From: Erwinia sp. JUb26
GTDB taxonomy: Bacteria; Pseudomonadota; Gammaproteobacteria; Enterobacterales; Enterobacteriaceae
DNA length: 64,000 bases
Direction of reading: 5' to 3'
Assembly: GCF_003751505.1 (NCBI RefSeq)
Contig: NZ_RJVB01000001.1
Location: forward strand, 124,001-188,000
Both the position numbers and the translations under genes were made by a program. Shown here piece after piece: positions 9,673-17,732 of this stretch (within the stretch, counting starts at the first letter, position 1; each line of letters starts with the position of its first letter). Under the pieces are notes generated by a model that did no database searches, was not told the DNA's origin, and saw only the letters and a list, made by a program, of their open reading frames with translations.

Positions 9673-10432
9673 ATCAATAACTCCGCAATAATCTACCAGC
9701 TTAAAATTCTTCAGCTACCTCACCAGGTCAAAAGCAGTCTCTTTGACCGCTAAATAAGCTAAATGTGGTTATAAGTCTTGCTATTTATTAAAAAATTGAA
9801 ATTTAATTTCAATTAAGATGGCACTTTAAGGATAATTCACTCCATTATTGATAGGTCGTGATTATCATATGCCTTGATAATAATAGGCATGTTATCGATA
9901 TTGGAATTTTCTTAGGTAGTATTCCTCTACTCAACACTTTTTTTTAACGTTTCCCACGCCGATGTTGCCAGCGTTTTATGTTAATCACTTTTTGATACGG
10001 AAAACTTATTAGATAATGTTGTGTAAGATTTTTCTAACACTACGATATTTCCGTTCGCTGCCTATATGTTTTTCTTTATCTTCCTGTTTTTCATTTATCC
10101 GAGGTAGAAATCGGTGTTCAGCATGTTGTTCGGCGCTGTGCCTGTGACTCGTTGTTTGTGTTCCTCATCAATTCATACTGTTTAAGGATTCACGTCTGCA
10201 GGCACTCGCTTTAATCTGTGTCACTTATGGCTGCTGCGTGCATCTCGTTTCGATGGGGTAAAGATTATCATCGAAAATTAAAAATGGTTATTTGTAACCA
10301 CTATATGTACTTATTTGGGTTTTTATCCTGCCGGTAAGGAAAATTATAAGTTTTTTTAGTCATAATGACTGCGTGCTTATGGTGTACTTTTACTTTACAG
10401 ATCCGGCACTTAAAAAAATCAAAGGCAGGGGC
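9673..10432. promoter_or_regulatory. AT-rich intergenic control region with palindromes
   Basis: These 760 bp separate the minus-strand fim operon from the plus-strand MarT-like gene and hold no convincing gene. The stretch is far more AT-rich than the rest of the window. Visible structures: a perfect 9-bp inverted repeat with a 3-bp spacer (9794-9802 and 9806-9814), arms ATGCCT/AGGCAT (9869-9874 and 9885-9890), and an 8-bp near-perfect hairpin (10021-10028 and 10033-10040). It must contain both divergent promoters. An H-NS-silenced region is likely, but that is inference from AT content only. Confidence 0.6.
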
Positions 10433-11275
10433 ATGATCTTCAGGATTCAGGAGTCGATTTTTTTCAGAAATGATGACGGGCGAGTATGGACAGATGACGA
10501 TAACCGGGTCATTTTGACCGCCACAACCGGCAGACTGCTGATTTATCTTCTGCAGCACAAAGGACAGGTGGTATCGAAAGACGAGCTGCTGGAAAAGGTA
10601 TGGGATGCCTATGGACTGTCGACATCCAGTAACAGCCTTTATAAATATATCTCAGATCTGAGAGCGGTCTTCCGCAACCTCGGCTGTACGGATGAAATCA
10701 TCGTCACCGTGCCCAAACTGGGCTTTATGATTGCTAACTCAGTTCTTGTGGAGCAGGTTGAGGACAGCGAACAGCCGGGCACATCCGATATTATGCCGGT
10801 TGTTGAGCCGGACAGCGATCCCATTGTATTAGCTCCTGTTATCGCGCGGGGCAATGAGAGCAACAGCTCTGAAGCATCAATTACAGCGCAACCCACTTCA
10901 TCGGGCGGGAAAATCGCGCTGCTTTCGATCGTACTCATTATTCTGGTAGCGGGAATTGTTGCTTTTTATACGATCGGCGATCGCGGTCGGCAGGAAGAAA
11001 CGACCTGGCCTCTGGGTAACATCGATAATTGCCCGGTGAGAAGTTTTAATCCGCATGAGTCAGAGAAGTCCCTCGCCGTATTGAGAAATGTAATTGCTAC
11101 AAAAGGTATACTGTGTTCCGGCCACAGTACCTATTTTATTCAGGTGTCTGCTCCGGTGTTGGCCGATAAAAAAGGTCGAATCTTTATATCCCGCTGCAAT
11201 TATGTTGACGACAAACGTACAAAATTCTCATCGTGCGAAAATTATTACAGAGCTGACTATGAAATCACACGCTAA
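10433..11275 (+). CDS. MarT/CadC-like transmembrane winged-helix regulator
   Basis: A ToxR-family one-component regulator of 280 residues. An OmpR/PhoB-type winged helix occupies about residues 1-105 (TATTGRLLIYLLQHKGQVVSKDELL and SLYKYISDLRAVFRNLG are typical), followed by a linker rich in acidic residues, proline and serine, one membrane helix (about 160-181) and a periplasmic domain with four cysteines (C200, C228, C255, C268) that could form disulphides. I chose the ATG at 10433 because AAAGG sits 7 nt upstream and the domain begins there; the frame stays open to a GTG at 10373. The 3' end overlaps the next gene by 17 bp. The pairing with a FidL-like protein matches Salmonella MarT-FidL, where MarT activates adhesin genes. 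A role in controlling fim is possible but unproved. Confidence 0.82.
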   Translation: MIFRIQESIFFRNDDGRVWTDDDNRVILTATTGRLLIYLLQHKGQVVSKDELLEKVWDAYGLSTSSNSLYKYISDLRAVFRNLGCTDEIIVTVPKLGFMIANSVLVEQVEDSEQPGTSDIMPVVEPDSDPIVLAPVIARGNESNSSEASITAQPTSSGGKIALLSIVLIILVAGIVAFYTIGDRGRQEETTWPLGNIDNCPVRSFNPHESEKSLAVLRNVIATKGILCSGHSTYFIQVSAPVLADKKGRIFISRCNYVDDKRTKFSSCENYYRADYEITR

Positions 11276-11747
11276 ATTTCAGCGGAAGTTACTTTATATA
11301 CTGTCCACTGCGGTGGTGGTAGCCATAATCGGGCTGGGCTACGTCTTATTTTATCCGGCTAAGAAGGAGGGTTTCGACTGCTCAGGCTACCTGATTGTGG
11401 ACTCAGATGCCTTCAACTTTACTGCTGGCTTAAACTCCTATTTGCTGATGGGCGATGATGATAAAGGCTATTTTAATGTCTCCGGCATGGTGACATCGAA
11501 TACCGTGACTTATCACGTTGAACGCTCGTATGGCTTCAGCTACCAGCGCCAGAAAGACGGCATTTATCACCTTACCGATATCACCATGTCCAGACGGAAG
11601 GCGGACAGCGCGGGGGATGACATGATGAGCAAAGTGCTGATCAGCCCCGATCCCGATCATGGCCGCTACATTAAGATAAAAGAGTTGGGGAATGCGTATG
11701 TGCTGCAGGGAGTTTATTCGCCGACGCTGATGTGCGTGCAAAGCTGA
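11259..11747 (+). CDS. FidL-like inner-membrane protein
   Basis: A 162-residue protein with a short basic N-terminus, one membrane helix (about residues 11-32) and a periplasmic domain with few cysteines. The ATG at 11259 lies inside the upstream regulator gene, giving a 17-bp overlap and implying translational coupling; the longer in-frame extension to 11094 is only the shadow of that gene. Size, topology and position match the FidL-like family that accompanies MarT/CadC-type regulators in enterobacteria. The function of the family is unknown; a co-sensor or modulator of its partner is a reasonable guess. The stop is followed within 4 bp by the tandem repeat array. Confidence 0.75.
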   Translation: MKSHAKFQRKLLYILSTAVVVAIIGLGYVLFYPAKKEGFDCSGYLIVDSDAFNFTAGLNSYLLMGDDDKGYFNVSGMVTSNTVTYHVERSYGFSYQRQKDGIYHLTDITMSRRKADSAGDDMMSKVLISPDPDHGRYIKIKELGNAYVLQGVYSPTLMCVQS

Positions 11748-11827
11748 CGGGCTGTGCAAAACGTCAGTCCTGCCGTTTTGTCGAACCCTGTCGAGGCTTC
11801 TCACCCCTCTCTCCGGAAAATATGCAT

Positions 11828-11857
11828 AAAAAAAAGCCTGAACTTTCGCTCAGGCTT
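11828..11857 (-). terminator. Third (distal) copy of the tRNA-Ser terminator
   Basis: Minus-strand stem AAGCCTGA/TCAGGCTT with an 8-nt loop followed by a run of T residues (A-run on the plus strand), inside the most distal repeat. It has one T more than the other copies. Confidence 0.75.
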
Positions 11858-12007
11858 TCTCTTTAAATATGGTGGTGAGAGAGGGGGATCACGAGGCACT
11901 TCCCTGTGCCTCGCCCTGCGGGCAGCCTGCGGCTGTGCAAAACGTCAGTCCTGCCGTTTTGTCGAACCCTGTCGAGGCTTCTCGCCCCTCTCTCCGGAAA
12001 ATATGCA

Positions 12008-12037
12008 TAAAAAAAGCCTGAACTTTCGCTCAGGCTT
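12008..12037 (-). terminator. Second copy of the tRNA-Ser terminator
   Basis: Identical 8-bp stem, loop and T-run as in the other two repeat units, placed 13 bp after a 17-nt duplicate of the tRNA 3' end. Confidence 0.75.
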
Positions 12038-12187
12038 TCTCTTTAAATATGGTGGTGAGAGAGGGGGATCACGAGGCACTTCCCTGTGCCTCGCCCTGCG
12101 GGCAGCCTGCGGCTGTGCAAAACGTCAGTCCTGCCGTTTTGTCGAACCCTGTCGAGGCTTCTCGCCCCTCTCTCCGGAAAATATGCA

Positions 12188-12217
12188 TAAAAAAAGCCTG
12201 AACTTTCGCTCAGGCTT
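12188..12217 (-). terminator. Primary terminator of tRNA-Ser
   Basis: Rho-independent terminator 12 bp after the tRNA CCA: stem AAGCCTGA/TCAGGCTT, loop GCGAAAGT, then seven T residues. Confidence 0.85.
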
Positions 12218-12229
12218 TCTCTTTAAATA

Positions 12230-12317
12230 TGGTGGTGAGAGAGGGGTTCGAACCCTCGATACGTTGCCGTATACACACTTTCCAGGCGTGCTCCTTCAGC
12301 CACTCGGACACCTCACC
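12230..12317 (-). tRNA. serX: tRNA-Ser, anticodon GGA
   Basis: An 88-nt class II tRNA with encoded CCA. On the minus strand it starts GGTGAGGTGTCCGAGTGG, has anticodon GGA within CCTGGAAAG, a long variable arm (TGTATACGGCAACGTATCGA) and the T-arm GAGGGTTCGAACCCCTC. The acceptor stem pairs fully, with one G-U at the seventh pair. It reads UCC/UCU serine codons. It lies divergent to ghrA, as serX does in E. coli from memory, which is why I use that symbol. In E. coli pathogens this tRNA class is an insertion point for genomic islands. Confidence 0.95.
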
Positions 12318-12352
12318 ATATTGTTGCCGCAACTGCGTTGTCGACGGGCGCT

Positions 12353-12381
12353 AATGTAGGGAAAAGCCAGGCTGCGGTCAA
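12353..12381 (-). promoter_or_regulatory. Promoter of tRNA-Ser
   Basis: On the minus strand, TTGACC (12381-12376) and TACATT (12358-12353) are separated by exactly 17 bp. The stretch after the -10 box is GC-rich (AGCGCCCG), typical of stable-RNA promoters under stringent control. It lies 36 bp before the mature 5' end. Confidence 0.75.
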
Positions 12382-12547
12382 CTGACTTTCAACGCTTTTG
12401 CGTGCGTTTAATCAGTTTTAAATCACTTTGCCGATAAAACCGGCAGGAGAGGGGCTAAAGCCGCCTGAAATTACGCATTCATCACCATTTTTTTCTTGCC
12501 AGCTGTGCTGTTTTCCCCGAGCCTTAAAGAAAAACAGGAGAAAAAAC

Positions 12548-13486
12548 GTGGATATCATCTATTACCATCCCTCTTTTAATGCCGAAACCTGGATCAACGG
12601 TCTTCAGCGCCGTTTGCCGGGTGCGCGAATTCGTCTGTGGCAGCCCGGCGACGACCTTCCCGCCGATTATGCGCTGGTGCGTGAGCCGCCCGTCGCCATG
12701 CTGCAGGGGCGCCAGCTGAAAGGGGTGTTCGCGCTGGGGGCCGGGGTGGATGATATTCTCGGTCAGTTGAAGAAGCATCCTGAGATGCTGGCACCCGGGA
12801 TCCCGCTGTTCCGCCTTGAAGATACCGGCATGGGCCGCCAGATGCAGGAATATGCGGTTTATCACGTGCTGGGCTGGTTCCGTCGCTTTAACGAATATCA
12901 GCAGCTGAAGCGTGAGGCCCGCTGGACTCATCTGGAAAACATCCCGCGTGAATCTTTCTCAATCGGCCTGCTGGGCGCGGGCGTGCTGGGCGGCAGCGTA
13001 GCGCAAAGCCTGCTGGCCTGGGGCTTCCCGGTGCGCTGCTGGAGCCGATCGCCAAAGCATATCGAGGGCGTCACCAGCTTCCACGGCCAGGAACAGCTGA
13101 GCGAGTTTCTTTCCGGCACCCAGGTGCTGATTAACCTGCTGCCGAATACGCCGCAGACCGTCGGCATTATCAATCGCTCACTGTTAAACCAGCTGAAGCC
13201 CGGCGCGTTCCTGATCAACCTGGCCCGCGGTCCGCACGTGGTTGACGACGATCTGCTGGCTGCACTGGCGGCGGGAGAAGTGAAAGCCGCCGCGCTGGAC
13301 GTCTTCAACGTGGAGCCGCTGCCCGTCGATCATCCTTTCTGGTCGCATCCTGACATCGCCATCACCCCACATAATGCGGCTGTAACCTTACCCGAGGAAG
13401 CTATGGACTATATCGCAGGGGCGATTACGCAGTGTGAAAACAATCAGATGCCGGAAGGCCGCGTTGATGTAGAACGCGGTTACTAA
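12548..13486 (+). CDS. ghrA: Glyoxylate/hydroxypyruvate reductase A
   Basis: A 312-residue NADPH-dependent cytosolic 2-hydroxyacid dehydrogenase reducing glyoxylate to glycolate and hydroxypyruvate to glycerate. The Rossmann motif [16 protein letters not shown] lies near residues 140-155. The catalytic arginine is in [10 protein letters not shown], the acidic residue in NVEPLP and the histidine in ITPHNAAVT. It begins with GTG, chosen because AGGAG sits 8 nt upstream and the protein then starts MDIIYYHP as in E. coli GhrA; a longer open frame upstream has no family similarity. It is followed by ycdX and ycdY in E. coli order. Confidence 0.95.
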   Translation: MDIIYYHPSFNAETWINGLQRRLPGARIRLWQPGDDLPADYALVREPPVAMLQGRQLKGVFALGAGVDDILGQLKKHPEMLAPGIPLFRLEDTGMGRQMQEYAVYHVLGWFRRFNEYQQLKREARWTHLENIPRESFSIGLLGAGVLGGSVAQSLLAWGFPVRCWSRSPKHIEGVTSFHGQEQLSEFLSGTQVLINLLPNTPQTVGIINRSLLNQLKPGAFLINLARGPHVVDDDLLAALAAGEVKAAALDVFNVEPLPVDHPFWSHPDIAITPHNAAVTLPEEAMDYIAGAITQCENNQMPEGRVDVERGY

Positions 13487-13539
13487 ACTATCAGGGCCGC
13501 CCGGTGAGCGGCGTGGCCCTGAACATTAAGGAGAAAATC

Positions 13540-14277
13540 ATGTATCCCGTTGACCTTCATATGCACACCGTTGCCAGCACCCATGCCTACAGCACGCTGC
13601 GCGACTATGTGCTTCAGGCGCAGACCTGTGGCGTTAAGCTGCTGGCGATTACCGACCACGGCCCGGATATGGCCGATGCGCCGCACTACTGGCACTTCGT
13701 GAATATGAGAGTCTGGCCGCGGGTGATTGACGGCGTGGGTATTTTACGCGGCATTGAAGCGAATATTAAAAATAACCAGGGCGAAATTGACTGCAGCGGA
13801 CCGATGCTGGAGGCGATCGATATTATCGTGGCCGGATTCCACGAGCCGGTACTGCTGCCGCAGGATAAAGAAAATAACACCAAAGCGATGATTGCCACCA
13901 TGGCTAACGGACTGGTGCATATAATCAGCCACCCGGGAAACCCGAAATACCCCATTGATATTCAGGCGGTAGCGGAAGCGGCGGCGAAATACAATGTGGC
14001 GCTGGAGCTGAACAACTCTTCCTTTACCACCTCCCGCAAGGGCAGCGAACCGAACTGCCGCGCGGTTGCGGCAGCGGTAAAAGAGGCTGGCGGCTGGCTG
14101 GCGCTGGGGTCCGATTCCCATACCGCCTTTACCCTCGGCAACTTTGAGCACTGCCTGCGCATCATGCGTGAGGTCGATTTCCCGGAAGACCGCGTGCTGA
14201 ACGTGACGCCGCGCCGCCTGCTTGACTTCCTCGCGCTGCGCACCGGCAAAACTATTGAAGAGTTTGCTGAGTTTTAG
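13540..14277 (+). CDS. ycdX: PHP-domain zinc phosphatase YcdX
   Basis: A 245-residue metal-dependent phosphatase of the PHP (polymerase and histidinol phosphatase) family. The metal-binding motifs are visible: DLHMHTVAS at the N-terminus, TDHGPDM, the later ISHPGNP, and GSDSHTAF near residue 190. AAGGAG lies 6 nt before the ATG. E. coli YcdX is linked to swarming, and its activity is reported to be raised by YcdY, whose gene comes next. The gap from ghrA is 53 bp. The physiological substrate is not known. Confidence 0.93.
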   Translation: MYPVDLHMHTVASTHAYSTLRDYVLQAQTCGVKLLAITDHGPDMADAPHYWHFVNMRVWPRVIDGVGILRGIEANIKNNQGEIDCSGPMLEAIDIIVAGFHEPVLLPQDKENNTKAMIATMANGLVHIISHPGNPKYPIDIQAVAEAAAKYNVALELNNSSFTTSRKGSEPNCRAVAAAVKEAGGWLALGSDSHTAFTLGNFEHCLRIMREVDFPEDRVLNVTPRRLLDFLALRTGKTIEEFAEF

Positions 14278-14439
14278 TTTTTGGTGAAGGTGTGAGTGCC
14301 CGGGATTGCTGACGGATTGGCAATCCCGGGCGGTTAAAAGGTGCAATACCGGTTGAGATTTTTTGCCGCCGCTTTCACCCCCAGCCTCCCCCAAATCTAT
14401 AGTATGATTCAGCCCTGTCACATTTTCGGAATCAAACTA

Positions 14440-15012
14440 ATGAATGAGTTTTCTGTCATCTGCCGCATCCTCGGCTCGCTGTATAACCGTCAGCCGCAGG
14501 ATCCGCTGCTGGTTCCGCTGTTTACGCTGCTTCAGTCAGGCAAGCTGCAGCAGCACTGGCCGCTGGAGCAGGATGAGTTGCTGACCCGCCTGCAGGAAAA
14601 CAGCGACCCGCAGCTGCTGGCAGCGGACTATAACGCGCTGTTTGTTGGCAGCGAGTGCAAGGTGCCGCCGTACGGTTCGCAGTGGCCTGAAGGTCCGCAG
14701 GAAGCAGAGGTGCGTGCCTTCCTGACCAGCCGCGGCATGCCGCTGGGTGAAGGTCCGGCGGATCACTTCGGTGCGCTGCTGCTGGCCTCTTCCTGGCTGG
14801 AAGATCAGTCCGAGGCCGATGAGTTTTCGGCGCAGGTGACCCTGTTTGATGATTTCCTGATGCCGTGGTGCGGGGCGTTTCTCGGTAAGGTTGAGGCGCA
14901 TGCCTCAACGGCGTTTTACCGCACACTGGCTGCCATCAGCCGTGAAGCCGTGCAGGCGATGCGCGATGAGCTGGCCGAACTGGAAGAGCAGCAGGGCGGC
15001 GAAGCCAAGTAA
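14440..15012 (+). CDS. ycdY: TorD-family chaperone YcdY
   Basis: A 190-residue all-helical protein of the TorD/redox enzyme maturation family, matching E. coli YcdY. The family core is visible in ADYNALFVGSECKVPPYGSQW and, further on, ADHFGALLLASSWL, with FDDFLMPWCGAFLGKVEAHA near the C-terminus. YcdY acts with YcdX rather than with a molybdoenzyme. The ATG at 14440 was chosen by family length, since the open frame upstream has no similarity. The gap after ycdX is 162 bp, so it may have its own promoter. Confidence 0.92.
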   Translation: MNEFSVICRILGSLYNRQPQDPLLVPLFTLLQSGKLQQHWPLEQDELLTRLQENSDPQLLAADYNALFVGSECKVPPYGSQWPEGPQEAEVRAFLTSRGMPLGEGPADHFGALLLASSWLEDQSEADEFSAQVTLFDDFLMPWCGAFLGKVEAHASTAFYRTLAAISREAVQAMRDELAELEEQQGGEAK

Positions 15013-15191
15013 GTGCCGTTTTGCCGCGCAGCCTGTCTGGGCGTTATCTCCCCAATGCTGGCTGCGCGTGAGTCTTCAGTTGCTGTCTTACTGCGGCCGC
15101 TGCGTGTTTTTCTTCCGGCGCTATCTTGTTGTGGCTGGTTGCGTGTCTGTTTCAGGCTCGATCCTGCCGTGATTTTCTAATTGCTTACAGG

Positions 15192-16580
15192 CTAACGCTG
15201 TTCACTCACCGACAGCCATTCCGCTGCCGCTGACCCCAGCGGTGAAGGCGATCGCGACCACAGCAGCGGCGTACCCGGCAGCCAGAAGGGGGCGCGAAGC
15301 TGGGCCGCCATTCCCCAGCCTGATAGCACCATTTCCTGTTCCTCATCCTGCGGCTGCCGGGCACCCAGACCGGCAGGCTGTTCATCTGCAGACAAAGGAT
15401 GGTCGGACAGCAGGCAGGCGGTGCGCGCCAGCGACAGGCGGGCGGCGAATCCGGTACCGTGCAGCCGCCGCTGACGCATCCCTTCCAGCACCGCCGCCGC
15501 CATCAGATAGCCGGTTGCATGATCCAGCGCCTGCACCGGCAGCGGCACCGGCGCATCGCCTCCCTGCCATTGACGTCCGCGATCGGCGATACCGCAGGCC
15601 ATCTGTACCAGGCTGTCAAAGCCGCGCCGGTTACGCCACGGCCCGGTCCATCCCCACGCGTTCAGGCTGACGTCGATCAGGCCCGGCCTGAGTTTTTGCC
15701 GGGTTTCCGGGTCCCAGCCCAGATTGCTCAGTGCATCGGCGCGATAGCCGTGGACCAGCACGTCGCACTGGCCGAGCAGGACTTCGAACTGGCGGCGGCC
15801 CTCTGCCGATTTCAGATCCAGCCGCGCGCAGCGTTTCCCCAGGCTGACCTCTTCTTCTAAAGACGGCTCGTGCCAGCCCGGCGGATCGATGCGCAGTACC
15901 TCGGCACCCAGCCCGGCGAGAAAGCGGGTGGCGACCGGCCCGGCAATAATCCGCGTCAGGTCCAGCACCCGCACGCCGAGCAGCGGTCGGGCAGGGGGCA
16001 GAGGCCATTCCGGGGACGGTCCGCACGGTTGCAGGCTTTGTTCAATTAGCGCTTCACGACTGACGCTTTGCCCCTGCGGGTGCTGCTGCCAATCCTCAAG
16101 GCTGCGCAGCGCGGCGGCACACCCACCAGCATCCACCACCGCCTGTTCCAGGGTGAAACGATCCCATCCCGCCACCGTGGCGGCCAGCGCCTGGCGGTTG
16201 TCGTGTTTGCCCAGCACGCGTGCCATCGCTTCGCGATGATGCTGCGCATTGGTATGCAGGCGGATCCAGCCCTCAGCGCAGGCATAATCCCCGGCAAACT
16301 GATCCCACAGGGAGGCGGACTGGCGATTGATGGGGCGCAGCGCGTTCTGGAACCAGCGGGAAGCGAGGGCGCAATCAACGTGTAGTGGCTGAAGGGCGTC
16401 CACCAGACTGGCGGCGGCCTGAGCGGCCAGCGCAACGCTGGTGGTGGCCAGTTCGCTGACCGGATAGGCGGAAACCAGCGCCTGACGACCGGTTATCGTC
16501 AGTGGCGGTGGCGGAGAGAGTGAATTCCGTAACCCCTGCCACAGATGCTGCCAGAGTTCAGCGGTTATCCGATCGTTCAT
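15192..16580 (-). CDS. CaiB/BaiF-type CoA-transferase with N-terminal extra half
   Basis: A 462-residue family III CoA-transferase. The canonical family start (LLGVRVLDLTRIIAGPVATR, then FLAGLGAEVLRIDPP) appears only at about residue 200, and the catalytic aspartate is likely D353 in QALDHATGY. The first 200 residues look like a second, degenerate CoA-transferase half (YPVSELATTSVALAAQAAASL resembles the family's end region), so the protein is a fused or permuted form. Substrates are unknown; the family moves CoA between carboxylic acids. It lies 18 bp downstream of an EamA exporter gene, and the two probably form an operon. Confidence 0.83.
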   Translation of the reverse strand: MNDRITAELWQHLWQGLRNSLSPPPPLTITGRQALVSAYPVSELATTSVALAAQAAASLVDALQPLHVDCALASRWFQNALRPINRQSASLWDQFAGDYACAEGWIRLHTNAQHHREAMARVLGKHDNRQALAATVAGWDRFTLEQAVVDAGGCAAALRSLEDWQQHPQGQSVSREALIEQSLQPCGPSPEWPLPPARPLLGVRVLDLTRIIAGPVATRFLAGLGAEVLRIDPPGWHEPSLEEEVSLGKRCARLDLKSAEGRRQFEVLLGQCDVLVHGYRADALSNLGWDPETRQKLRPGLIDVSLNAWGWTGPWRNRRGFDSLVQMACGIADRGRQWQGGDAPVPLPVQALDHATGYLMAAAVLEGMRQRRLHGTGFAARLSLARTACLLSDHPLSADEQPAGLGARQPQDEEQEMVLSGWGMAAQLRAPFWLPGTPLLWSRSPSPLGSAAAEWLSVSEQR

Positions 16581-16598
16581 GGTGCCCTCCAGGATGGG

Positions 16599-17528
16599 TT
16601 AGCGCCGGTTGCTGCGCCCCGCGTAGCGGAAGCGCGCCAGTTTGGCATGCATGCGCAGGTTGCGCAGGTTGATGACCGCAATCGCCGTCCCCAGGATCAC
16701 CAGCAGCGAACCTGCGACCTTAAAGCCGTTCATCTCATCACCCAGCACCAGCACGCCCATAATCACCGCCAGCACCGGAGTCAGCAGGGAATACGGCATA
16801 ATCAGGTTGACGTTGTAATGCTTGAGCAGGCTGTACCACAGGGAATAGGCGACAATCGACGAGCCAATGGCGCTAAACAGAATGCCGAACCAGCCGCGCC
16901 ACGAAGAATTCACCAGCAGCGTCAGCTGATCGGATTCGGTCAGCCAGGAGGCGCAGCCAACGATGGGGATCGCCAGAAAGGACAGCCAGCCGGTCATGGT
17001 AATCGGACTGATTGGCGGCGATTTTTTAACAATCATATTGCTGATCGCCCAGCCGAAGGCGCTGAGCAGCAGCAGAACCAGCACCCACCAGTTCGGGATC
17101 GTCGGACTGCCGGAAAGCACCACGACGCCGCTCAGCGAAATCGCGATGCCGAACAGCTGGATCGGTCGCAGCTTCTCTTTCAGGATCACCATCGCCAGCA
17201 GCATGGCAATCGGCGTACCGAGCTGGACAATCACCGCCGCCGTTCCGGCATCGGTATTGTTGAGGCTGATAAACAGCAGCGAGAAGTGCATAAAACCGAA
17301 GGTAAACGCCAGAACGATAAGATAACGCAGCTGTTGGAGATTCACGCGGGTAAAGGGCACCAGAATCAGCGCCACCACCACAAACCGCAGGGTAGTGAGC
17401 AGAAGAGGGGGAAGATCCAGCAGGCCCCATTTGATGGCAATATTGTTAAATGCCCAGATCGATACCACCAGAAGTATCAGAAAAAAATGCCGCAGCGCCA
17501 CCGCAGGATCCTTAAAATAACGTTTCAC
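16599..17528 (-). CDS. EamA/DMT-family transporter
   Basis: A 309-residue inner-membrane protein with about ten transmembrane helices in two EamA repeats (the first with SIWAFNNIAIKWGL, the second with AFGWAISNMIVKK). The family (drug/metabolite transporters, RhaT/YdcZ-like) exports amino acids or metabolites; the substrate cannot be read from the sequence. The gene precedes the CoA-transferase gene by 18 bp. A long AT-rich upstream region separates it from the divergent glutamine amidotransferase gene. Confidence 0.88.
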   Translation of the reverse strand: MKRYFKDPAVALRHFFLILLVVSIWAFNNIAIKWGLLDLPPLLLTTLRFVVVALILVPFTRVNLQQLRYLIVLAFTFGFMHFSLLFISLNNTDAGTAAVIVQLGTPIAMLLAMVILKEKLRPIQLFGIAISLSGVVVLSGSPTIPNWWVLVLLLLSAFGWAISNMIVKKSPPISPITMTGWLSFLAIPIVGCASWLTESDQLTLLVNSSWRGWFGILFSAIGSSIVAYSLWYSLLKHYNVNLIMPYSLLTPVLAVIMGVLVLGDEMNGFKVAGSLLVILGTAIAVINLRNLRMHAKLARFRYAGRSNRR

Positions 17529-17667
17529 TCCTGATTATCATGGCATGAAATGCAGCAAATGAAGCGCTAAAGTGCCACTTTTTTTCAGCAGGCCATCGCG
17601 CGAAAAGCCCGAAAAATGCGGCGGCTTAACCTGATGCTTTGTTTACAATTTGCCAGAAAAGTTATAA

Positions 17668-17689
17668 GACAGTTAGCAGGCAAACTGTC
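17668..17689 (+). promoter_or_regulatory. Inverted repeat before the amidotransferase gene
   Basis: Perfect 7-bp arms GACAGTT (17668-17674) and AACTGTC (17683-17689) with an 8-bp spacer lie just after a possible -10 box TATAAG. They could be an operator or a leader hairpin; no regulator is identified. Confidence 0.35.
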
Positions 17690-17732
17690 AGGATAAGGGA
17701 CTGGGAATCGTACTCAGCCAGGAGAGATAAGC

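Larger units (their letters stand above)
11751..12229 (-). repeat. Tandem ~180-bp repeats trailing tRNA-Ser (rtT-like array)
   Basis: Nearly identical direct repeats begin at 11751, 11932 and 12112 (periods 181 and 180 bp; the only length change is one A in an A-run). The third copy runs into the intact tRNA-Ser gene. Read along the minus strand, each unit holds the last 17 nt of the tRNA including CCA (copies ending at 12050 and 11870), a rho-independent terminator, then about 110 nt with strong secondary structure. This includes an 8-bp stem CGAGGCAC/GTGCCTCG and the closing arms GAGAGAGGGG/CCCCTCTCTC. The arrangement copies the 178-bp rtT repeats known downstream of E. coli tyrT. A plus-strand frame through the array encodes only a repeated peptide and is not a believable gene. 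Confidence 0.85.

Noticed and set aside
11094..11258. Longer start for the FidL-like gene
   Set aside because: The extra N-terminal residues are translated from within the upstream regulator gene and carry no family similarity; the membrane-anchor start at 11259 fits the family.
11754..12359. A 201-residue plus-strand open frame made of three repeated peptides across the tandem array
   Set aside because: It runs antisense through the tRNA-Ser gene and its 180-bp repeats; the repeat length divides by three, which keeps the frame open by chance. No ribosome-binding site or known family.
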